From contig NZ_JAMGSL010000011.1 of the NCBI RefSeq assembly GCF_025195125.1, positions 124,001 to 188,000 of the forward strand: a stretch of DNA of 64,000 nt. The letters are read 5' to 3'. This document shows positions 59,921-64,000 of this stretch, piece after piece. Origin of the DNA: Streptomyces sp. Je 1-79. Lineage in GTDB: Bacteria; Actinomycetota; Actinomycetes; Streptomycetales; Streptomycetaceae. The first letter of the stretch is position 1. Each line of letters opens with the position of its first letter. The notes beneath the pieces were generated by a model. That model had not been told where the DNA came from. It searched no databases and worked only from the letters and a program-made list of their open reading frames with translations. Both the position numbers and the translations under genes were made by a program.

Positions 59921-60145
59921 GGCCGAGCCCTCTCCTGTGCTGCCGGTGTTCCGGCGGGGCAAAACGTACCTGCTGTGTCCGGTCGCACACGCTGAGTTTT
60001 GCCATAAATCGGATATCTCGCTCGCGATCTGCCATGAACTGCCATCCTTTGCGGCGGCGTGCCGCCGTAGCCGTTGACGTGGACGGGCGTTGAACCATGC
60101 GGAGAGACGGAACGTGTCTTCTCAGGAGCGAGGAGGGGTCCCTTG

Positions 60146-60580
60146 TTGGAGATCGGATCGCAGTCGACCGCGCTGCACGCACCCACCCCGGACGCCAGTG
60201 CCCCGCACGCCGAGCCCTGTGACCTGGTGACCGTGCCGGTCCGCCAGGGTCTGGAGGCCGTGGACATCCTCCGCCGCGGCGGGACCCCCGTCGTCGGCCC
60301 CGTCCTGCACGACGGCGCCTGCGACACCCTCGGCTTCCTCGTGCCGCCGGGCACGGCGGCGGCCTGGGACATGCCGGGCAGCGCCTGTACGCAGACCTCG
60401 GGGCGCGGCCTGCGCATCCCCGAGCTGCCGGCACTCCCCGAGCCGGCCGGTGACGGGCCCCGCCCGGTCGGCTGGCTCCTGCCGCCCGGGGGCGCCGGCG
60501 AGGTCACCGACCCGGCGGTGCTGCGCGAGGCCCTCGGCCAGGCCGCGCGCCTGATCGAAGCGGCCGACGGCTGCCGCTAG
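60146..60580 (+). CDS. Conserved actinobacterial protein, unknown function
   Basis: 144 residues from TTG 60146, eight bases after GGAGGGG. No signal or membrane segment. The sequence CDLVTVPVRQGLEAVDILRR, then GPVLHDGACDTLGFLVPPGT and WDMPGSACTQTSGRGL resembles a small globular domain found beside XRE-TPR regulator genes in Streptomyces; it recalls the prim-pol-like short proteins but I cannot confirm that. It is divergent from the regulator at 58634-59920, with 225 bp between, richer in A/T around 60000-60050, which probably contain both promoters. Confidence 0.65.
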   Translation: MEIGSQSTALHAPTPDASAPHAEPCDLVTVPVRQGLEAVDILRRGGTPVVGPVLHDGACDTLGFLVPPGTAAAWDMPGSACTQTSGRGLRIPELPALPEPAGDGPRPVGWLLPPGGAGEVTDPAVLREALGQAARLIEAADGCR

Positions 60581-60682
60581 GCCCTGTAGGCGTGGAGGGC
60601 AGCCGCCCGCGGTGTCCTGCCGCCGAGGCCGCTTCCCGGCCCCGGGGGCTCGTCGGGCGGGCACGCCCGGCGAACGCCGATA

Positions 60683-61558
60683 ATGGGGCACGTGGCAAGG
60701 AACAGACAGCGCGAAAGGACGGCAGCAGCCGTCGCCGTCGTCGAGACCGTCGACGGCGGACTCGCGGAGCTCATACCCGACCGGGAGCGGCCCCGCGGCT
60801 GGACGCTGCTGATCGACGGCGCCCCGCAGTCACACGTCGATCTCGACGACCCGGCCCATCTCTCCTTCGAGTACCAGCGACGCCTCGGCCACATCGCCGA
60901 CCTCGCCGCCCCGCCGAACCGGCCCCTCCAGGCCGTCCACCTCGGCGGCGGAGCCTTCACCCTCGCCCGCTACATCGCCGCCACCCGGCCCCGCTCCACC
61001 CAGCAGATCGTGGAGCTCGACGGGCCGCTGGTCCAGCTCGTCCGCCGTGAGCTGCCCCTCGACGCGACCGCGCGCATCCGGGTCCGTTCCACCGACGCCC
61101 GAGCCGGGCTCAACAAGGTGCAGGACGGCTGGGCCGACCTGATCATCGCCGATGTGTTCAGCGGGGCCCGCACCCCCGCGCATCTCACCAGCACCGAGTT
61201 CCTCGCCGAGGTGCGCCGCGTCCTGAAGCCCGGCGGCTTCTACGCCGCGAACCTCGCCGACGGGCCGCCGCTGACCCATCTGCGCGGTCAGATCGCGACC
61301 GCCGCCACCGTCTTCCCCGAGCTGGCGCTGGCCGCCGACCCGACCGTGCTGCGCGGCCGCCGCTTCGGCAACGCCGTGCTCCTCGCCTCCGACCGCGAGC
61401 TGCCCGTCGGCGAGCTGACCCGCCGGGTGGCGACCGACCCGCACCCCGGCCGCGTCGAACACGGCCGGGCGCTCGCCGACTTCGCCGGCGGGGCGACCCC
61501 GGTCACCGACGCCAGCGCCAAGCCCTCGCCCGTACCGCCCGCCGCCGTGTTCCGCTGA
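60683..61558 (+). CDS. Spermidine-synthase-like methyltransferase fold protein
   Basis: 291 residues from ATG 60683 (GTG 60692 is possible). The Rossmann-type motif is AVHLGGGAFTLARYIA (~78-93) with acidic motif IVELDGPLVQLV and DLIIADVFSG at the site of the synthase signature. The N-terminus includes LLIDGAPQSHVDLDDPAHL and SFEYQRRLGHI, as in the polyamine synthase family. Known family members transfer aminopropyl groups; many actinobacterial ones are annotated only as fused or spermidine-synthase-like and their substrate is unknown. Confidence 0.86.
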   Translation: MGHVARNRQRERTAAAVAVVETVDGGLAELIPDRERPRGWTLLIDGAPQSHVDLDDPAHLSFEYQRRLGHIADLAAPPNRPLQAVHLGGGAFTLARYIAATRPRSTQQIVELDGPLVQLVRRELPLDATARIRVRSTDARAGLNKVQDGWADLIIADVFSGARTPAHLTSTEFLAEVRRVLKPGGFYAANLADGPPLTHLRGQIATAATVFPELALAADPTVLRGRRFGNAVLLASDRELPVGELTRRVATDPHPGRVEHGRALADFAGGATPVTDASAKPSPVPPAAVFR

Positions 61559-61579
61559 CGCGCCGCACGGCGGACTGTC

Positions 61580-62143
61580 TCAGCGATCCTCGATCTCCAC
61601 CCGGGGCGCGGTGTCGTGCCACACGCAGAAGACCGACAGCTCGCGGCCGTCCTTGGTGAAGGTGACCCGGATCCAGGTGGGTTGCTTCCACACCTGCATC
61701 TGCCAGCCCGAGGCCGGCGTCGCCGAGACCAGCTCCGCCGAGGTCTCGCCGAGGTCGAAGACGACCAGGCCGCCGTCCACGGCATAGCTCTTCACGTTTC
61801 CACCGCCCTGCGGCGACTTCGAGGCGGGCGGCTTCGGGCTGCTGGGCGTGCGCGAGGGGGTCGAGGTGGCCGACGACGTCGGCGTACCGCCCGTGCCGGG
61901 CGCGGCCGACGGTGTGACGGAGGCGGAGGGCTTCGGCCGCTGGGTGGACGAGACAGGCGAGTCACCCGCCTCACCGGCCGGTCCGTCGCTGCTGGTCCCG
62001 GCAGGGATCGGCAGCGCGCGCGGCGGGTCGTAGACCGTGCCCGCCAGCACCGTGTGCACACCCCACCACGAGAGAGTGACCGCCGCGCCCGTGGCGAGCG
62101 ACCACGCCATGGCGTGAACAAGTCCTCTACGCATCCGGGCCAT
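61580..62143 (-). CDS. Secreted protein with Ser/Pro linker
   Basis: 187 residues from ATG 62143 (ATG 62134 is an alternative). A basic start and one hydrophobic segment (AMAWSLATGAAVTLSWWGVH) suggest a signal or anchor. Residues ~50-115 are a Ser/Thr/Pro/Gly-rich linker, and the last ~65 form a compact beta-rich domain (YAVDGGLVVFDLGETSAELV, GWQMQVWKQPTWIRVTF). I do not recognise a family. It is convergent with the spermidine-synthase-like gene, 21 bp away, and divergent from the response regulator. Confidence 0.7.
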   Translation of the reverse strand: MARMRRGLVHAMAWSLATGAAVTLSWWGVHTVLAGTVYDPPRALPIPAGTSSDGPAGEAGDSPVSSTQRPKPSASVTPSAAPGTGGTPTSSATSTPSRTPSSPKPPASKSPQGGGNVKSYAVDGGLVVFDLGETSAELVSATPASGWQMQVWKQPTWIRVTFTKDGRELSVFCVWHDTAPRVEIEDR

Positions 62144-62221
62144 ACTGCACCACAGGAGCCCCCGGGGTCCCACAGGGTGGACCTTCCCTCGGCCTCACCC
62201 GCATGGCGTACGGTGCGGGCC

Positions 62222-62923
62222 ATGGCAAGTGTGCTCGTGGTCGAGGACGACCAGTTCGTGCGCTCCGCCCTCATTCGGCATCTGACCGAGGCCTCCCACA
62301 CCGTACGGAGCGTCGGCACGGCCCTGGAGGCGTTGCGCGAGGTCGCCCATTTCCGTTTCGACGTGGTCATCCTGGACCTCGGACTGCCCGATCTGGACGG
62401 GTCCGAGGCGCTGAAGATGCTGCGCGGCATCACCGACGTGCCGGTGATCATCGCGACCGCGCGGGACGACGAGGCGGAGATCGTCCGGCTCCTCAACGAC
62501 GGCGCGGACGACTACCTGACCAAGCCCTTCTCCGTGGAGCACCTCTCGGCCCGGATGGCCGCCGTGCTCCGGCGCTCCCGCGCCGCTGCCGGGGAGGCCC
62601 CGCCCTCGCGGGTCATCCAGGTCGGCGGTCTGTCCATCGACCCGCTGCGCCGGCAGGCGGAGCTCGACGGGGCCCGGCTCGACCTGACCCGCAGGGAGTT
62701 CGACCTGCTGGCCTTCCTCGCCGGGCGGCCGGGCGTCGTCGTCCCGCGCAAGGAGCTGCTCGCCGAGGTCTGGCAGCAGTCCTACGGGGACGATCAGACC
62801 ATCGACGTCCATTTGTCATGGCTGCGGCGGAAGTTGGGCGAAACGGCCGCCCGCCCCCGCTACCTCCACACCCTGCGCGGGGTGGGCGTGAAGCTGGAAC
62901 CGCCGCGGGAGAACCAGCCGTGA
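62222..62923 (+). CDS. OmpR-type response regulator
   Basis: 233 residues from ATG 62222. The receiver domain has Asp9-Asp10 (VVEDDQF), phosphoacceptor Asp52 (VVILDLGLPDLDG) and Lys in DYLTKPF. The winged helix at ~135-228 shows LDLTRREFDLLAFLAGRPGV, then LAEVWQQSYGDDQTIDVHLS and RYLHTLRGVGVKL. Its stop overlaps the kinase start by four bases (GTGA), so the pair is translationally coupled. The target genes are not evident from the window. Confidence 0.92.
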   Translation: MASVLVVEDDQFVRSALIRHLTEASHTVRSVGTALEALREVAHFRFDVVILDLGLPDLDGSEALKMLRGITDVPVIIATARDDEAEIVRLLNDGADDYLTKPFSVEHLSARMAAVLRRSRAAAGEAPPSRVIQVGGLSIDPLRRQAELDGARLDLTRREFDLLAFLAGRPGVVVPRKELLAEVWQQSYGDDQTIDVHLSWLRRKLGETAARPRYLHTLRGVGVKLEPPRENQP

Positions 62924-64000
62924 GATGGGCACTCGTCAAGGTGTCGCTGGCCGTCACCGCCATGGTCGTCGTCGCCTTCGCCGTCCCGCTCGGCCTCGTC
63001 GTCAAGGAGATGGCGCGCGACCGGGCCTTCTCCAACGCCGAACGCCGCGCCGCCGGGCTCGCCCCGGTCCTCGCCATCACCACCGACCGCGACGAGCTCG
63101 ACCGGGCCGTGGCCACCACCGAGGACGGGGCCGCCGGGCGGATGGCCGTCCATGTCCCGGCCGCCGACGAGCCGGGCGCCACGGCTCTGGAGATCGGCAC
63201 CCGCAGGGCCGAGGAGAAGGACCTGCGGACCACCCGGGAACTGGGACGGGCCACGATCGCCGAGGTCGAGGGCGGCTCCGTGCTGCTCCAGCCCACGGCG
63301 CTCTCCTCCGGGCAGGTCGCCGTCGTCGAACTCTTCGTCCCCGAGGGCGAGGTCACCAACGGCGTCGCCACCGCCTGGCTGGTCCTGGCCGGCGTCGGCA
63401 TCGCCCTGATCGTCGGCTCCGTCGCCGTCGCCGACCGCCTCGGCGTCCGGATGGTCCAGCCCGCGCAGCGCCTCGCGGGCGCCGCGCACGACCTGGGAGA
63501 GGGCCGGCTCGGCGCCCGCGTCCCCGAGGAGGGGCCGCCGGAGCTCAAGTCGGCCGCCATCGCCTTCAACTCCATGGCCGACCAGGTCGTCCAGCTCCTC
63601 GCCAACGAGCGCGAACTGGCCGCCGACCTCTCCCACCGGCTGCGGACCCCGCTGACCGTGCTCCGGCTCAACGCCGCCTCGCTCGGCTCCGGGCCGGCCG
63701 CCGACCAGACCCGCGCCGCCGTCGAGCAGCTGGAGCGCGAGGTCGACACGATCATCCGCACGGCGCGGGAGGCCAAGCCCCAGACGCAGGGCCCCGGCCC
63801 GGGCGCCGGCTGCGACGCCTCCGAGGTCGTCCGGGAGCGGATGGACTTCTGGTCCGCGCTCGCCGAGGACGAGGGCCGCAAGGTGCGCGTCGCGGGCATC
63901 GAGCGACCCGTACGCATCCCGGTCGCCCGGCCCGAACTCGTCGCCGCGCTCGACGCGCTGCTCGGCAACGTCTTCCGCCACACCCCGGAGGGGACGGCGT
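62920..64000 (+). CDS. Sensor histidine kinase, C-terminus outside the window
   Basis: At least 360 residues from GTG 62920; the frame is still open at the right edge. A membrane segment at ~8-28 and another at ~147-168 enclose an extracellular sensor of ~115 residues with no family I know. A HAMP region follows (MVQPAQRLAGAAHDLGEGRL), then HisKA with SHRLRTPLTVLRL (His239). The ATPase begins with the N-box LVAALDALLGNVFRHTPEG and is cut off. It is the partner of the OmpR-type regulator encoded just upstream. Confidence 0.9.
   Translation, partial: MRWALVKVSLAVTAMVVVAFAVPLGLVVKEMARDRAFSNAERRAAGLAPVLAITTDRDELDRAVATTEDGAAGRMAVHVPAADEPGATALEIGTRRAEEKDLRTTRELGRATIAEVEGGSVLLQPTALSSGQVAVVELFVPEGEVTNGVATAWLVLAGVGIALIVGSVAVADRLGVRMVQPAQRLAGAAHDLGEGRLGARVPEEGPPELKSAAIAFNSMADQVVQLLANERELAADLSHRLRTPLTVLRLNAASLGSGPAADQTRAAVEQLEREVDTIIRTAREAKPQTQGPGPGAGCDASEVVRERMDFWSALAEDEGRKVRVAGIERPVRIPVARPELVAALDALLGNVFRHTPEGTA

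Overview
The window is high-GC actinobacterial DNA and reads as a Streptomyces chromosome segment. Evidence: GTG and TTG starts with GGAGG ribosome sites, very strong G/C bias at third codon positions, class E and class F sortases, DUF397/XRE/ATP-binding regulatory cassettes, Tat-type signal peptides, and chitin genes preceded by DasR-type operators. I see no transposase, integrase, CRISPR array, rRNA or phage structural gene.

Layout. 1-1000: end of a DUF445 gene and a small membrane protein. 1080-3200: decayed coding scraps, then an XRE + DUF397 pair divergent from an ATP-binding (anti-sigma-like) gene. 3178-12324: a defence island with a McrA-like HNH nuclease, a C5-cytosine methyltransferase, Vsr, an unrecognised putative nuclease, a clear NaeI-type restriction enzyme, a Z1-domain helicase and a MORC/MutL-like GHKL ATPase. 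12474-19360: SEC-C/TPR protein, class E sortase, a YidC-like insertase, FAH-family hydrolase, HbpS/UPF0303 protein, Gfo/Idh oxidoreductase and a divergent ROK regulator with a ~40-bp tandem repeat behind it. 19544: a surface protein ending in an LAxTG-type sorting signal, a plausible client of the class E sortase.

20553-28928: an aminoalkylphosphonate locus (GntR/UTRA regulator, FAD oxidase, phosphonatase-like HAD enzyme, four-gene ABC importer, Tat-exported phosphodiesterase). Two of its promoter regions share an operator-like sequence. 29010-31190: NagD-like HAD enzyme, a Pro-Thr-His repeat surface protein and a class F sortase. Three identical tRNA-Lys(CTT) genes (31.6, 40.1 and 50.9 kb, all minus strand), each followed by a terminator, punctuate the next part. 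Between them lie a NlpC/P60 + peptidoglycan-binding protein, an SPFH/Band-7 protein with a long low-complexity N-terminus, an AA10 chitin monooxygenase, an acyl-CoA synthetase, a NarL-type two-component pair, an IclR regulator, an ectoine-type ABC importer (ehuBCDA), an LLM flavin monooxygenase, a GH18 chitinase, a PAS-GGDEF-EAL protein and an M6 metalloprotease.

50984-64000: prim-pol-like protein, TetR/peroxiredoxin pair with an operator-rich promoter, a three-gene operon of an Fe-S RecB-family nuclease, an unknown protein and an Upf1/Dna2-like SF1 helicase, a histidine phosphatase, an XRE-TPR regulator and its divergent partner, a spermidine-synthase-like protein, a secreted protein, and an OmpR response regulator with its histidine kinase (cut by the window end).

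The most interesting parts are (i) the composite NaeI / Z1 / GHKL / Vsr / HNH island and (ii) the split Dna2-like nuclease-helicase operon with an unknown partner. Domain and start assignments come from reading motifs by eye; no database search was run.
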